A stretch of 64,000 bases of DNA from Pseudomonas fluorescens NCIMB 11764 (lineage in GTDB: Bacteria; Pseudomonadota; Gammaproteobacteria; Pseudomonadales; Pseudomonadaceae): NCBI RefSeq assembly GCF_000293885.2, contig NZ_CP010945.1, forward strand, positions 4,236,001 through 4,300,000, in the 5' to 3' direction. This document shows positions 8,431 through 17,335 of the stretch, piece by piece. The position numbers and the translations under genes are program-made. The stretch's first letter is position 1; every line of letters starts with the position of its first letter. Below the pieces are notes generated by a model. That model made no database searches and was not told the origin of the DNA. It saw only the letters and a program-made list of their open reading frames with translations.

Positions 8431-9369
8431 TCACCGTGAAGCCAATGTAGTTTTGTCTTCAGGCATAAACATCGGCAAGCGCTGCAACATCCAGTTCAGC
8501 AACTCCTGAGCCGGCGCGGCCAGAGGTCGGCCGGACTTCACCAGCAGTTTCGCCTCAACCCCCAGAAACAGCGGATGGTCGATCGATACCGCCGCCAGGC
8601 TGCCCTTGGCGATTTCCCGATAGGCCGCGAATTCGCCGAGCAATGAAGCGAAGTCTCCGGAGGCCACCATGCGCTTGAGCGCAGCGAGAGAGTTGCTGAC
8701 CAGTGCCGGTCGGATGTCGATCTTTTCGGCGTACTCGAGCATTTTTATCGCGTGACCGATTCCGAATGAGGTGGGCGTCAACACCAGTTGGCAGGTGAGT
8801 ATCTCCTCGATGGATACCGGTCCGCCTCTCAATGCCAACGGATGATCGGGTCGGACCAGCAGCATCACCGGCTGCGATGACGTCGCGCGATAATCGATGT
8901 GCGAATGCAGAGGGGGGTTGTAGGCAAGGCCGATATGCGCACGGTTTTCGGCGACTTCATTCAGCACGTCGTCCACGGGCAGGATGTCCAGCCTGACATC
9001 AAGCTTGGGGTACTGTTTGCAAAACGGTGCGAGCACGTTGTCCACCAGTGCATCGACATACCCCTCGCTGATCACCACTCGAACATGGCCCTGCTGTAGG
9101 CCTTTGATCGCCTGGAGCTGGTCTTCGAGCTTCTCCTGATGTGAGCGATAACCTCGCCAGAACTCCAGCAAGTGCGCCGCGGCCTCGGTGGGCTGGACAC
9201 CACGGGCCTGACGCTCGAACAGCTTCGCCCCCAATTCCTCTTCCAGCAGCTTGATCTGGCGCGTGATCACCGAGGGCGACGTATTGATGCTGTCCGCTGC
9301 ACCGCGAATCGAGCCGTGGACCAGCACCTCGTGAAAATACCGCAACCGTTGTTGGTTGATCTCGCGCAT
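8431..9369 (-). CDS. LysR-family transcriptional regulator
   Basis: A 312-residue LysR regulator: N-terminal winged helix-turn-helix ([41 protein letters not shown]) and a periplasmic-binding-protein-like effector domain. The start MREINQQRL at 9369 is supported by a GGAG ribosome site and by normal LysR alignment; longer upstream frames add unrelated residues. It is divergent from the MFS gene, the classical LysR arrangement, and the same composite dyad occurs between them and upstream of the OprD-type porin. The effector is unknown, perhaps a cyclic amide or a degradation product handled by the neighbouring enzymes. Confidence 0.93.
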   Translation of the reverse strand: MREINQQRLRYFHEVLVHGSIRGAADSINTSPSVITRQIKLLEEELGAKLFERQARGVQPTEAAAHLLEFWRGYRSHQEKLEDQLQAIKGLQQGHVRVVISEGYVDALVDNVLAPFCKQYPKLDVRLDILPVDDVLNEVAENRAHIGLAYNPPLHSHIDYRATSSQPVMLLVRPDHPLALRGGPVSIEEILTCQLVLTPTSFGIGHAIKMLEYAEKIDIRPALVSNSLAALKRMVASGDFASLLGEFAAYREIAKGSLAAVSIDHPLFLGVEAKLLVKSGRPLAAPAQELLNWMLQRLPMFMPEDKTTLASR

Positions 9370-9393
9370 GCAGGGCTCCGTAAATGGGTGTGT

Positions 9394-9432
9394 GTTGCCT
9401 GTAGAGCAACGATACACGAACTTAGTTGCTCT
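9394..9432. promoter_or_regulatory. Composite LysR-type operator between regulator and MFS gene
   Basis: GTTGC (9394-9398), seven bases, GCAAC (9406-9410), fourteen bases, GTTGCTCT (9425-9432). The first pair contains the T-N11-A core typical of LysR recognition sites. The same half-sites with identical 7- and 14-base spacing recur at 13661-13696 upstream of the porin gene in the same orientation relative to its target, which argues for one shared regulator. Confidence 0.7.
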
Positions 9433-9504
9433 TGCTGGGGCTGAGGTGTCGGTGCAACATTCTTTGGCAAGAACGCAGACCCACAAGAATAATCGGAGAG
9501 TCGC

Positions 9505-10818
9505 ATGTCAACCTTTTCAGCACCGGCAGGCAGTGATGCCACTTCCGCCCTTTACCGCAAGCTCAATTGGCGGCTGCTGCCGCTCCTGTTCATTTGCTAC
9601 GTCTTTGCGTATCTGGATCGGATCAACGTCGGCTTTGCCAAGCTGCAGATGCAACATGATCTCGGACTTTCCGATGCGGCCTACGGTGCGGGCGCAGGGA
9701 TTTTCTTTCTGGGGTATGTGCTGTTCGAGTTGCCGAGCAACTTGATGTTGCCGAAGGTGGGCGCGCGAAAAACCTTCAGCCGCATTCTGGTGTGTTGGGG
9801 CATCACTTCGGCTTGCATGCTGTTCGTGCGTAACGTGCCGATGTTTTATGCGATGCGTTTTCTGCTGGGGGTATTCGAAGCCGGTTTCGCGCCGGGCATG
9901 ATCTATTACCTGTCCTGCTGGTATGGCCCGAAGCGTATGGCGCGGGCCATTGCGATCGTGTTCATCGCCGGCCCCGTTGGCGGGATTGTGGGCGGTCCAC
10001 TGTCAGCCTGGTTGATCACCACGTTTGAGGGCGTTGGCGGCATGGCCGGGTGGCAGTGGATGTTCTTGATTGAAGGCCTGCCTTGCGTGTTTCTTGGCAT
10101 CCTGACCTATTTCATTCTGTCGAATCGGCCCTCGGAAGCCCGTTGGCTGAGTGGCGAAGAAAGAAAACTGCTGGAGAGTGAACTCGGTGCATCGACGGGA
10201 CACGTCCATTCATTCCGGGCGGTGTTGCGCGACCCGAAAATCTACGTCCTGGCGTCAGCCTATTTCTGCATCATCTTTTCGATCTACGCGATGAGTTTCT
10301 GGCTGCCAGCCATCCTCAAGGCCCAGGGCGTCAACGACACCATGCAGCTGGGTTGGTATGCCGCGATTCCCTACGTCGCAGCGGCATGCGGCATGTACTG
10401 GATAGGGCGCCGGTCCGACCGGGTCGGTGAAAGACGCTATCACTGCGCAATCCCTGCGGGCATTGGCGCAATCCTGCTGCTCATGTACCCCTTTGCCGAC
10501 GGTCACCTGATGGCGTCGCTGGTCCTGCTGACCCTGGCAACCGCCATGATGTTCATGGCCTACACCGTGCTATGGGCAATGCCGTCCGAGCACATCAAGG
10601 GCGATGCGGCGGCGGGCGGTATCGCCTTGATTAACACCATCGGTCTGTCCGGCGGCTTCTGGGGACCGGCGGTGATTGGCTGGGCAAAAACGGCAACCGG
10701 CAGTGCCAATCTCGGCATCGTCATTGTGGGCTGCGTGTTCCTGTGCGCAGCATTCGTGATTCTTTCCACCAAACCGCGCCCTCGTGATAGCTCGGTTTCT
10801 GAATTCAGTGCGGGTTGA
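9505..10818 (+). CDS. MFS transporter, anion:cation symporter (ACS) type
   Basis: A 437-residue, twelve-helix permease. The first helices ([20 protein letters not shown] followed by FAKLQM) and [18 protein letters not shown] are hallmarks of the ACS family that imports organic anions such as tartrate, glucarate, phthalate or hydantoin-like compounds. It is preceded by the LysR operator and an AATCGGAGAG ribosome site. The creatininase-like and RidA genes follow on the same strand, so it probably imports their substrate across the inner membrane, with the OprD-type porin acting at the outer membrane. Confidence 0.9.
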   Translation: MSTFSAPAGSDATSALYRKLNWRLLPLLFICYVFAYLDRINVGFAKLQMQHDLGLSDAAYGAGAGIFFLGYVLFELPSNLMLPKVGARKTFSRILVCWGITSACMLFVRNVPMFYAMRFLLGVFEAGFAPGMIYYLSCWYGPKRMARAIAIVFIAGPVGGIVGGPLSAWLITTFEGVGGMAGWQWMFLIEGLPCVFLGILTYFILSNRPSEARWLSGEERKLLESELGASTGHVHSFRAVLRDPKIYVLASAYFCIIFSIYAMSFWLPAILKAQGVNDTMQLGWYAAIPYVAAACGMYWIGRRSDRVGERRYHCAIPAGIGAILLLMYPFADGHLMASLVLLTLATAMMFMAYTVLWAMPSEHIKGDAAAGGIALINTIGLSGGFWGPAVIGWAKTATGSANLGIVIVGCVFLCAAFVILSTKPRPRDSSVSEFSAG

Positions 10819-10880
10819 TCAACCGCCTTCCCCTTGATCAATCGAGTTCCGAAAGGAACCCTTTTAAAGAGAGAACCCAC

Positions 10881-11630
10881 ATGCTTTTACACCTATCGAC
10901 CTGGGCCGAGATCGGGCAATTCCTTGAACGCAGCCGCACCATCGTGATCCCGATCGGCTCCAACGAACAACACGGTCCGACCGGTCTTCTTGGGACCGAC
11001 TGGATGTGTCCCGAAATCATTGCACGCGAAGCGCAGAATTCAGCAGACATCCTGATCGCTCCGACCTTCAACATCGGCATGGCGCAACACCATCTTGGTT
11101 TCCCCGGGACCATTTCACTTCGCCCGTCGACGTTCATCGCGGCGATTGGCGACTGGGTACGTTCGCTGGCCGCTCACGGGTTCGAGAAAATCCTTTTCCT
11201 CAATGGCCACGGCGGCAACGTTGCCTCCATTGAAGCGGCGTTCTCGGAGCTCTACGCCGAAGCCAGCTTCGCACGACGCCCTGCAGGGTTCGCGCTGAAG
11301 TTGTGCAACTGGTGGGATCTGGAAGGGGTAGGTGATCTGGCGCGAGATCAATTCCCTACGGGCCACGGCATTCATGCCACACCTTCGGAAATTGCCGTCA
11401 CCCAATGGGCTTACCCGGACGCCATCAAGTCCGCCCAGTACTCGCCGCAGATCGCGCCGTGGGGGCCTATCCGCGAAGCGCTCGATTTCCGCGCACGTCA
11501 TCCGGATGGCCGCATGGGGTCGGATCCGTCCCTGGCCAGTCCGGATAAAGGCCGCGAACTGGTGATGCTGGCAGCACAGAGCCTGGTGCAGGAACTCGAT
11601 GCCTTCAGCCGCGAATCGATTCCCGGTTAA
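10881..11630 (+). CDS. Creatininase-family amidohydrolase
   Basis: A 249-residue metal-dependent hydrolase. Metal-binding motifs of the creatininase family are visible: PIGSNEQHGPTG, LGTDW, HHLGFPGTISL and FLNGHGGN. Members open cyclic or linear amides (creatinine, N-formyl or lactam substrates). The ATG at 10881 follows an AGAGAG ribosome site 62 bases after the MFS stop. Association with an MFS permease, a RidA protein and a LysR regulator suggests catabolism of a nitrogen-containing cyclic compound. Creatinine itself is only one possibility, since no creatinase or sarcosine genes are nearby. Confidence 0.85.
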   Translation: MLLHLSTWAEIGQFLERSRTIVIPIGSNEQHGPTGLLGTDWMCPEIIAREAQNSADILIAPTFNIGMAQHHLGFPGTISLRPSTFIAAIGDWVRSLAAHGFEKILFLNGHGGNVASIEAAFSELYAEASFARRPAGFALKLCNWWDLEGVGDLARDQFPTGHGIHATPSEIAVTQWAYPDAIKSAQYSPQIAPWGPIREALDFRARHPDGRMGSDPSLASPDKGRELVMLAAQSLVQELDAFSRESIPG

Positions 11631-11708
11631 CCCATCGGATTCAGACTTTTCAACTTGACCAGCGCCCGGAAGTTCCGGGCGTTGGCACATCCTGTTCGAG
11701 GAAATCCC

Positions 11709-12173
11709 ATGATTGAACGCGACGTTTATACCCGCCTGAAAGACCTCGGTATCGAGTTACCTACCACCGGCGCTCCCGCCGCTGCCTATGTGATGAGTGC
11801 GCAGAGTGGCAATGTCGTTTACCTGTCCGGCCATATTGCGAAAAAGGAAGGCAACGTCTGGGCTGGAAAACTGGGCGAAACGCTGACGACAGAGGAGGGC
11901 TATGCGGCCGCGCGTTCGACGGCCATCGACTTGCTGGCGACGCTGCAGGCTCACGTTGGTGATCTGAATCGGGTCGTGCGGATTGTCAAAGTGCTGAGTC
12001 TGGTGAATTCAACTTCCCGTTTCACCGAGCAGCACCTGGTCACTAACGGCGCCTCGGAGCTGTTTGCCGAGGTGTTCGGCGATCAGGGAAAACACGCACG
12101 CTCGGCATTCGGTGTGGCTCAGATTCCGTTGGGGGCTTGTGTCGAAATAGAGATGACCGTCGAAGTCCGTTGA
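11709..12173 (+). CDS. RidA (YjgF/YER057c/UK114) family protein
   Basis: A 154-residue protein starting MIERDVYTRLKDLGIELP, with the RidA-family core VVYLSGHIAKKEG and the C-terminal HARSAFGVAQIPLGACVEIE, including the conserved Arg of ARSA. RidA proteins hydrolyse reactive enamine/imine intermediates; this longer type is common in catabolic clusters. GAGG lies before the ATG, and the gene follows the creatininase-like gene by about 80 bases, probably in one operon with MFS and hydrolase. An aminoacrylate-like intermediate in the pathway is an inference. Confidence 0.88.
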   Translation: MIERDVYTRLKDLGIELPTTGAPAAAYVMSAQSGNVVYLSGHIAKKEGNVWAGKLGETLTTEEGYAAARSTAIDLLATLQAHVGDLNRVVRIVKVLSLVNSTSRFTEQHLVTNGASELFAEVFGDQGKHARSAFGVAQIPLGACVEIEMTVEVR

Positions 12174-12241
12174 AGATCGGCTAACGGTGAAAGGTGATGC
12201 GTGGGGGCGAGGCCATTCGCCCCCACAGTCCGTAATAGAGC

Positions 12242-13498
12242 TTAGAACAGCGTCCAGGTGTAACTGATGATCAACCGGTTCTCGTTGATATCCGTGCGGT
12301 AGTTGGAGCGCGCCATCGCGTTGCGCACTCGCACGCCAAGGCCTTTCAGCGGGGCGGACTGAAAGGTGTAGCTGAGGTCCAGGTCACGCTCCCAATCTTT
12401 GCCCTCATAACCCATCCCGGTCTTCACATTGTCGCCGGTGACATAGCGCGTGCTCGCTAGCAGCCCAGGCACACCGAGGGCCGCGAAGTCATAGTCGTAA
12501 CGCAGTTGAAAGGAGCGCTCATGGGTGGAGACGAACTCGTAGGTCGGCAGTTCGTTGCCAAGTGCACTGACATTGAGAAACACGCGAGGAAAGGGGCTGT
12601 CGCCGTACATCCCTTGGTAACCGGCATAGAACGTGTGACCACCAAGTTTGGCCGATAGCAGCGAGAAGAAGGCCTGGTTGTCGACCTTGCCCACCCGTTT
12701 GCGACCTGTTTCCTTGGCGTCGTAATAACCCAGATTGGCCCCCAGCACCCAACTTCCCACCGGCACACTGTGTTTTAAACCAAAGAAGTCCTGCTCATAG
12801 ATATCCTCCAGTCGGGAGTGCCAGGCACTCACGGTGGTGCGATTACTGTTGAACGCGTAGTCGCCGCCCACGTAGTTGAAGGCATCGCTCGACACCTGGC
12901 GTTGCGGCTTGTTACCCAGCAAGGCCTGCAGTTTGCTCTCGCCGGCCTCGTTGCGCAGGGTCGTAGAAGTCAGGTGCCCGGCTTGCAGTGTCAGGCCGGG
13001 GATTTCACTGCTGGTAATGCTCGCGCCTTGATAGGCAGGGGGGAGCAGGCGGATATCGCTGAAAACCAGCGAAGGAATATTGGGTTGCAGTTCACCGACC
13101 TTCAGTTCCGTTTTGGAAACGCGCATCTTGGCCGCCAACCCGAGGCGGCCATAGTTGTCAGCGGCACGGCCGTCGTCCTTCACCGGTAATAACCCCGAGT
13201 TGACCCGGTCCGGACTGCTGTCGAGCTTGATGCCGAACTTGGCGGTGGCATCCAGGCCAAATCCCACGAGCCCGGGCGTGTAACCGGACTTGAAGTTGAG
13301 GATGAAGCCTTGCGCCCACTCCTGGGCCATCGATTTTTCCGAACCTCGGATGTCGGAGAAGTCTCTGCTGAAAAAATAGTTTCGGGTTGTCAGCGTTGCA
13401 GTGGACTGCTCAACGAACCCGCTGTCGGCGGCGTGGGCGAGGTTGGCGCCAGCTCCTGTGAAGAACAGCACACACAGTTTGCCTCGATCTTTTGTCAT
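12242..13498 (-). CDS. OprD-family outer-membrane porin
   Basis: A 418-residue beta-barrel precursor. It has a signal peptide ([20 protein letters not shown] then AHA), an OprD-type start of the mature protein ([21 protein letters not shown]), repeated aromatic amphipathic strands and a terminal Phe (ISYTWTLF). OprD/Occ porins pass small carboxylates or amino acids. The start could also be the ATG at 13525, nine codons earlier; 13498 has a GAG at suitable spacing. It is convergent with the RidA gene. Its upstream region carries the same composite operator as the LysR/MFS promoter, so it probably serves the same substrate. Confidence 0.9.
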   Translation of the reverse strand: MTKDRGKLCVLFFTGAGANLAHAADSGFVEQSTATLTTRNYFFSRDFSDIRGSEKSMAQEWAQGFILNFKSGYTPGLVGFGLDATAKFGIKLDSSPDRVNSGLLPVKDDGRAADNYGRLGLAAKMRVSKTELKVGELQPNIPSLVFSDIRLLPPAYQGASITSSEIPGLTLQAGHLTSTTLRNEAGESKLQALLGNKPQRQVSSDAFNYVGGDYAFNSNRTTVSAWHSRLEDIYEQDFFGLKHSVPVGSWVLGANLGYYDAKETGRKRVGKVDNQAFFSLLSAKLGGHTFYAGYQGMYGDSPFPRVFLNVSALGNELPTYEFVSTHERSFQLRYDYDFAALGVPGLLASTRYVTGDNVKTGMGYEGKDWERDLDLSYTFQSAPLKGLGVRVRNAMARSNYRTDINENRLIISYTWTLF

Positions 13499-13660
13499 AT
13501 TTTGACTCTTGTTTTTATTAGACATGACTCCGCCGTAGACGCTCTTTCGAGGGCCTTGCGAGTAGGACGGGGGAGGTAGGGACAGCCGTCAGCTGTGCGG
13601 TATTTGACGTTGCTGCGGTGTCGAGAGCGATGCTCGCTCCATTGGCCAATGGCAGCAAGA

Positions 13661-13696
13661 GCAACTTTATTCAGACATCGTTGCTCTGGAGGCAAC
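13661..13696. promoter_or_regulatory. Second copy of the LysR-type composite operator, upstream of the porin
   Basis: GCAAC (13661-13665), fourteen bases, GTTGC (13680-13684), seven bases, GCAAC (13692-13696): the exact mirror of the arrangement at 9394-9432. AGAGCAAC and GTTGCTCT occur in both copies at the same 14-base spacing. Read in the direction of the porin gene, the order equals that read toward the MFS gene. Confidence 0.68.
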
Positions 13697-13748
13697 GATG
13701 GTGCGAAGGCATGAAAAGGCTGCTTTCAGAAAAGGCGGGACAAAAGAT

Positions 13749-13771
13749 GGACCCGCCAGAACGGCGGGTCC
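13749..13771 (-). terminator. Intrinsic terminator of the M20 peptidase gene
   Basis: Arms GGACCCGCC (13749-13757) and GGCGGGTCC (13763-13771) with a five-base loop; on the minus strand ATCTTTT follows. It lies ten bases after the peptidase stop. Confidence 0.8.
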
Positions 13772-13780
13772 GACAGTGGA

Positions 13781-15520
13781 TCAGAGTTTCGGCAATTGCC
13801 CGATGCGCCCCATCATTTCGGTCACGATCTGCAGGTCCAGCAGGAACTGGTCGACGGTCTTGAACTCGTTGTCGGTGTGGCCGGTGTATTTGACCTCGGG
13901 CCGGGCCAGGCCGAACTGCACGCCATTGGGCAATTCATGAACCGAGGTGGCGCCGGCGGAGGTGCCGTACTCGTGTTTCATGCCAAGGTTTTCGCTGGCC
14001 ACGGCCAGTAGGGCCTTTACCCATTCACCCTCAGGGTTGCGGTACATCGGCTCGGCAATCGAATAATCGAAAGTCGCTGCAACGCGGGACTTCTTGCTCC
14101 AGGCGCCAATTTTGTCGGCGATTTCGGCCTTGAGCGCTTCCGGGGACTTGCCCTTTGGCACGCGCAGGTTGACCGCAAGCTTGAAGGCTTTTTCATCCAT
14201 CCCGACAAACGTCAGGGACGTGGTCAGCGGGCCCATGAAGGCATCGGAGAAACCGACTCCCAGTTTGCCTCCGAGGTAATCCAGGCCCCAGTTGTCAGCG
14301 GCGTAGCGGGCGGCGTCGGTGATGTGGTTGTGCTTGAGCGCGACCTTGCCGTCGAGGCCATTGATAAAGACCAGCATCCTGGAAACCGGGTTGACGCCTG
14401 ACTCCGGCTCGGAGGAGTGGGCGGAAACGCCGGTGACCGTCAGCTTGACGTCCTTGCCGTCAACCTTGGCGTTCACGCTGAAATTGCCGCCATTGCGCTT
14501 GGCAAACTCAGCACCGGCCTTCTGCAGGCTTTTGGCCAATTCGGCAGGCTTGTCACTCAGCAGCGTGACGACCGAAGCCGACGGGATCTGGTTAGTGGCC
14601 AGGCCGCCAGTCATCGAGACGATTTCAGCGCCTTTGCCGTCCGCCTTGCGCTTGGGGAAATTGGCCATGACGGTGCCGTAGCCTTTTTCGGCAATCACCA
14701 CCGGGTAGCCGCCATCGAGCGCCAGGTTGTAGTTGGGTGTCGGGTTGTGTTCGAAGTAGTACGGGATGGCGTCGCCGGAGGTTTCCTCGGTGGTGTCGAC
14801 CAACAGCTTGAAATTCCTCGCCAGCGGCAGCTTCTCTTCCTTGATCACTTTCATGGCGTAGAGCGCTACCACGATGCCGTTCTTGTCATCCTCGGTGCCC
14901 CGGCCATACATGCGGTCGCCGATCAGGGTGACCTTGAACGGATCGAGTTTGGTCCCGTCTTCCAGAACCCAGTTCTCCGGTGTCACGGGCACCACGTCGG
15001 CGTGGGCGTGAATGCCGACCACTTCATCGCCGGTGCCATCGAGGGAGATCTCATAGACGCGGTTGTCGATGTTGCGGAAGTTAAGGTTGAAGGCCTGGGC
15101 AAGGCTCTTGATCTTGTCGGCGATCTTGATGAATTCAGGGTTGTCGTGCTGGGCAACGCCGTCGACGTTGAAGGTCGGGATGGCCACCAGCTCACGCAGC
15201 GTCTCGGTGGCGGCGCTGCCGTACTTCACCCGCGCATAGAGCCCCAGCAGGCGATGAATTTCGTTCTGCTGGTCGGCAGAAAGGGACTTGTTGTCCAGGA
15301 AGGCGCTGATTGCTGCGCCCAGGCCATCGGTTTTGGCCAGGTCGGTCTTGGCCAGGCCTGTCAGGAACTGCCTGAAATCGGTGGCCGATGCGTCACTGAA
15401 CGTCTTGAGGATGGTCGCGCTCTGTTCCGGGGTGATGTTGGCGTGCGCGGCCGTGGTGAACGATGAAAGGCTGGCCAACATCAGGGTTGTTGCGGCCAGG
15501 TGCTTGAGTGAGAAGTCCAT
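13781..15520 (-). CDS. Exported M20-family dipeptidase/metallopeptidase
   Basis: A 579-residue precursor with a signal peptide (MDFSLKHLAATTLMLASLSS, ending near AHA). The M20 zinc-peptidase motifs are present: GIHAHADVVPV (first metal His and Asp), YGRGTEDDKNG (bridging Asp), VDTTEETSGD (catalytic Glu pair) and C-terminal YTGHTDNEFK. It resembles PepV-type dipeptidases. The ATG at 15520 gives the better signal peptide; an ATG at 15532 lies directly on the AAAGGA ribosome site. Periplasmic cleavage of dipeptides or related amides is likely. The gene appears monocistronic. Confidence 0.88.
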   Translation of the reverse strand: MDFSLKHLAATTLMLASLSSFTTAAHANITPEQSATILKTFSDASATDFRQFLTGLAKTDLAKTDGLGAAISAFLDNKSLSADQQNEIHRLLGLYARVKYGSAATETLRELVAIPTFNVDGVAQHDNPEFIKIADKIKSLAQAFNLNFRNIDNRVYEISLDGTGDEVVGIHAHADVVPVTPENWVLEDGTKLDPFKVTLIGDRMYGRGTEDDKNGIVVALYAMKVIKEEKLPLARNFKLLVDTTEETSGDAIPYYFEHNPTPNYNLALDGGYPVVIAEKGYGTVMANFPKRKADGKGAEIVSMTGGLATNQIPSASVVTLLSDKPAELAKSLQKAGAEFAKRNGGNFSVNAKVDGKDVKLTVTGVSAHSSEPESGVNPVSRMLVFINGLDGKVALKHNHITDAARYAADNWGLDYLGGKLGVGFSDAFMGPLTTSLTFVGMDEKAFKLAVNLRVPKGKSPEALKAEIADKIGAWSKKSRVAATFDYSIAEPMYRNPEGEWVKALLAVASENLGMKHEYGTSAGATSVHELPNGVQFGLARPEVKYTGHTDNEFKTVDQFLLDLQIVTEMMGRIGQLPKL

Positions 15521-15814
15521 TGCTATGGGCATTCCTTTGCAGGGAGTGAGTTAGAAGTGTCTGATTAATGAAACAAAACGTTTCCAACCTACCACCACGG
15601 CGGCGCAACAGGGGAGCCCTGAAGCGGGATCTGTCGCACAGCCATGCAAAAGCGGCGCAGATATGAAAAAGAAACTCGGGGCCGTTTTCGTGACGAGTTT
15701 TACAAGATGTGTGCAAATTAAAAATTGGTTTGAGATGTTATAGGGTAACAATATAAGGTGCGCGGCAATCTGTTCTGCGGGACATGTTTATCCAACCCTT
15801 GTTGCGAAACCTCC

Positions 15815-16984
15815 ATGACCATTGCGCCTCCTCGTTCTACCGGCACGGCCGTCGGCCGGCTCCTTTCCATTGATGCATTGAGAGGCATGGTGATTCTGTT
15901 CATGCTGCTCGACCACGTCCGCGAAACCTTTTTCCTGCATCGACAGGTGTCCGATCCCATGGACATTGCCTCGACCGAACCCTCGCTGTTTTTCAGCCGC
16001 ACACTCGCCCATCTGTGTGCGCCGGTCTTCGTGCTGCTCACCGGTCTGTCGGCCTGGCTCTACGGTGAGAAATACGCCGGCAAGGCTGACGTTTGCAGTT
16101 TTCTGTTCACGCGCGGTCTGTTTCTGGTGGTGCTTGAGTTCACTCTGGTGAACTTTGCCTGGACGTTCCAGTTTCCGCCGACGGTGATCTACCTGCAGGT
16201 GATTTGGGCCATTGGCCTGAGCATGATTGCGCTGTCGTTATTGGTCTGGCTACCGCGTCCGGTGTTGCTGTTCCTGAGCCTGGCGATCATCGCCGGCCAC
16301 AACCTGCTGGACGCTCTGCACTTTCCTGTCGAGTCGGCAATGCACGTGCCTTGGGCGATTCTCCATGATCGCGGCTGGATCGAACTGGCCGAAGGATTTC
16401 GGTTGCGCACGTCCTATCCGGTGCTGCCGTGGATTGGCGTGATCGGCCTGGGATATGCCATGGGACCGTGGTTCGGGCGTACGGCGGACGCCAGGGTGCG
16501 TCAACGCCTGCTGCTGGTCGGTGGTGTCACCGGGCTGGCGGGATTCGTTGCGTTGCGGCTATTCAACGGTTATGGCGAAAAGGCCTGGAGCGTGGGCGAG
16601 ACGTCCCTGCAAACGCTGATGAGTTTTTTCAACATCACCAAATACCCACCGTCGCTGCTGTTTGTTGCACTGACTGTCAGCGCTGGGTGTTTGCTGCTTC
16701 TATGGTTTGAGCGTGTGCAGAAGCGCCAGTGGCTGCGTCCGTTGACGGTGTTCGGGTCGGCACCGATGTTCTTCTATCTGTTGCACCTGTACGCGCTGAA
16801 GGTTTTGTATGTCATCGCTGTCGCGCTGTTCGGCTTGAACCAGGGGGCGTGGTTTGGTTTCACGTCGATAGGTGCGGTCTGGCTGGTGGCGATGTTGCTG
16901 GCGATTGCGCTTTATCGCCCGGTCAGTTGGTTCTCGTTATTGAAGGCTCGACGTCGAGACATCGCCTGGCTCAAGTATCTCTGA
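15815..16984 (+). CDS. DUF1624/acyltransferase-like integral membrane protein
   Basis: A 389-residue polytopic membrane protein with about ten hydrophobic segments. It begins with the family signature RLLSIDALRGMVILFMLLDH followed by VRETFF, typical of DUF1624 / heparan-alpha-glucosaminide N-acetyltransferase-like proteins. The invariant D-x-x-RG and the following His are present. A transmembrane acyl-transfer role on an envelope glycan is suggested by the family, but the substrate is unknown. The ATG at 15815 is chosen over a GTG at 15758 because family similarity starts after it; no strong ribosome site is visible. Confidence 0.78.
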   Translation: MTIAPPRSTGTAVGRLLSIDALRGMVILFMLLDHVRETFFLHRQVSDPMDIASTEPSLFFSRTLAHLCAPVFVLLTGLSAWLYGEKYAGKADVCSFLFTRGLFLVVLEFTLVNFAWTFQFPPTVIYLQVIWAIGLSMIALSLLVWLPRPVLLFLSLAIIAGHNLLDALHFPVESAMHVPWAILHDRGWIELAEGFRLRTSYPVLPWIGVIGLGYAMGPWFGRTADARVRQRLLLVGGVTGLAGFVALRLFNGYGEKAWSVGETSLQTLMSFFNITKYPPSLLFVALTVSAGCLLLLWFERVQKRQWLRPLTVFGSAPMFFYLLHLYALKVLYVIAVALFGLNQGAWFGFTSIGAVWLVAMLLAIALYRPVSWFSLLKARRRDIAWLKYL

Positions 16985-17118
16985 TGACGGCATTTGTGCA
17001 CTTTTATAAAGCCGTGCTGCATCTCGCTGCACTATGCGAAGGCAAGAGCGGCCTGTTTTTCCGGTGAATTCAATACCAAAACGTCAGAGAGACCGCCCCC
17101 AAGCGCGACTTTTGCGAT

Positions 17119-17136
17119 CTGGCACAAACACTGCAA
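17119..17136 (+). promoter_or_regulatory. Sigma-54 promoter of nirBD
   Basis: CTGGCACAAACACTGCAA contains TGGCAC and CTGCA with the obligatory ten bases between GG (17121-17122) and GC (17133-17134), differing from TGGCACRN4TTGCW at one position. Transcription would begin near 17146, giving a leader of about 190 bases that carries the NasT-type hairpins. NtrC dependence is the usual logic for nitrate assimilation; I did not find a clear NtrC dyad. Confidence 0.68.
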
Positions 17137-17222
17137 CACACCGAACAGGCCCACCCTGAAAGCAGTCGAGTGGGCAGCCCCCTCGGTCAACGACGATCGA
17201 TTCGTGGGCAACATCGGTGGAT

Positions 17223-17303
17223 CAGGCATAGACGTCTGGTGCTAACACCGCAAAAGAACAGGCAAAGACGCCTGGAACCGCAAGGTTTCAGGCGTTTTTT
17301 TTT
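17223..17303 (+). promoter_or_regulatory. ANTAR (NasT-type) antitermination leader of nirBD
   Basis: Two small hairpins with six-base loops that have A at position 1 and G at position 4, the ANTAR-target signature: P1 is CAGGC-ATAGAC-GTCTG (17223-17238) and P2 is CAGGC-AAAGAC-GCCTG (17259-17274). The 3' arm of P2 is also part of an intrinsic terminator, ACGCCTGGAACC (17268-17279) with GGTTTCAGGCGT (17284-17295) and a T-run to 17303. P2 and terminator are therefore mutually exclusive. Family knowledge: NasT binds such a pair and prevents termination when nitrate or nitrite is present. nasT itself is outside the window. Confidence 0.85.
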
Positions 17304-17335
17304 GCTTTTTGAACCGTTTTAGCCGGGTGCTTCTT

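Noticed and set aside
8091..8450. Plus-strand frame of 119 codons between the SGNH hydrolase and LysR genes
   Set aside because: Overlaps both neighbours in antisense, no ribosome site, no recognisable family.
14417..15466. About 350-codon open frame antisense to the M20 peptidase
   Set aside because: Antisense shadow; no domain and no start signal, while the minus-strand peptidase has all catalytic motifs.
16985..17110. NtrC enhancer site upstream of nirBD
   Set aside because: TGCAC/GTGC half-sites occur around 16995-17032, but spacing and symmetry do not fit TGCACY-N5-GGTGCA well enough.
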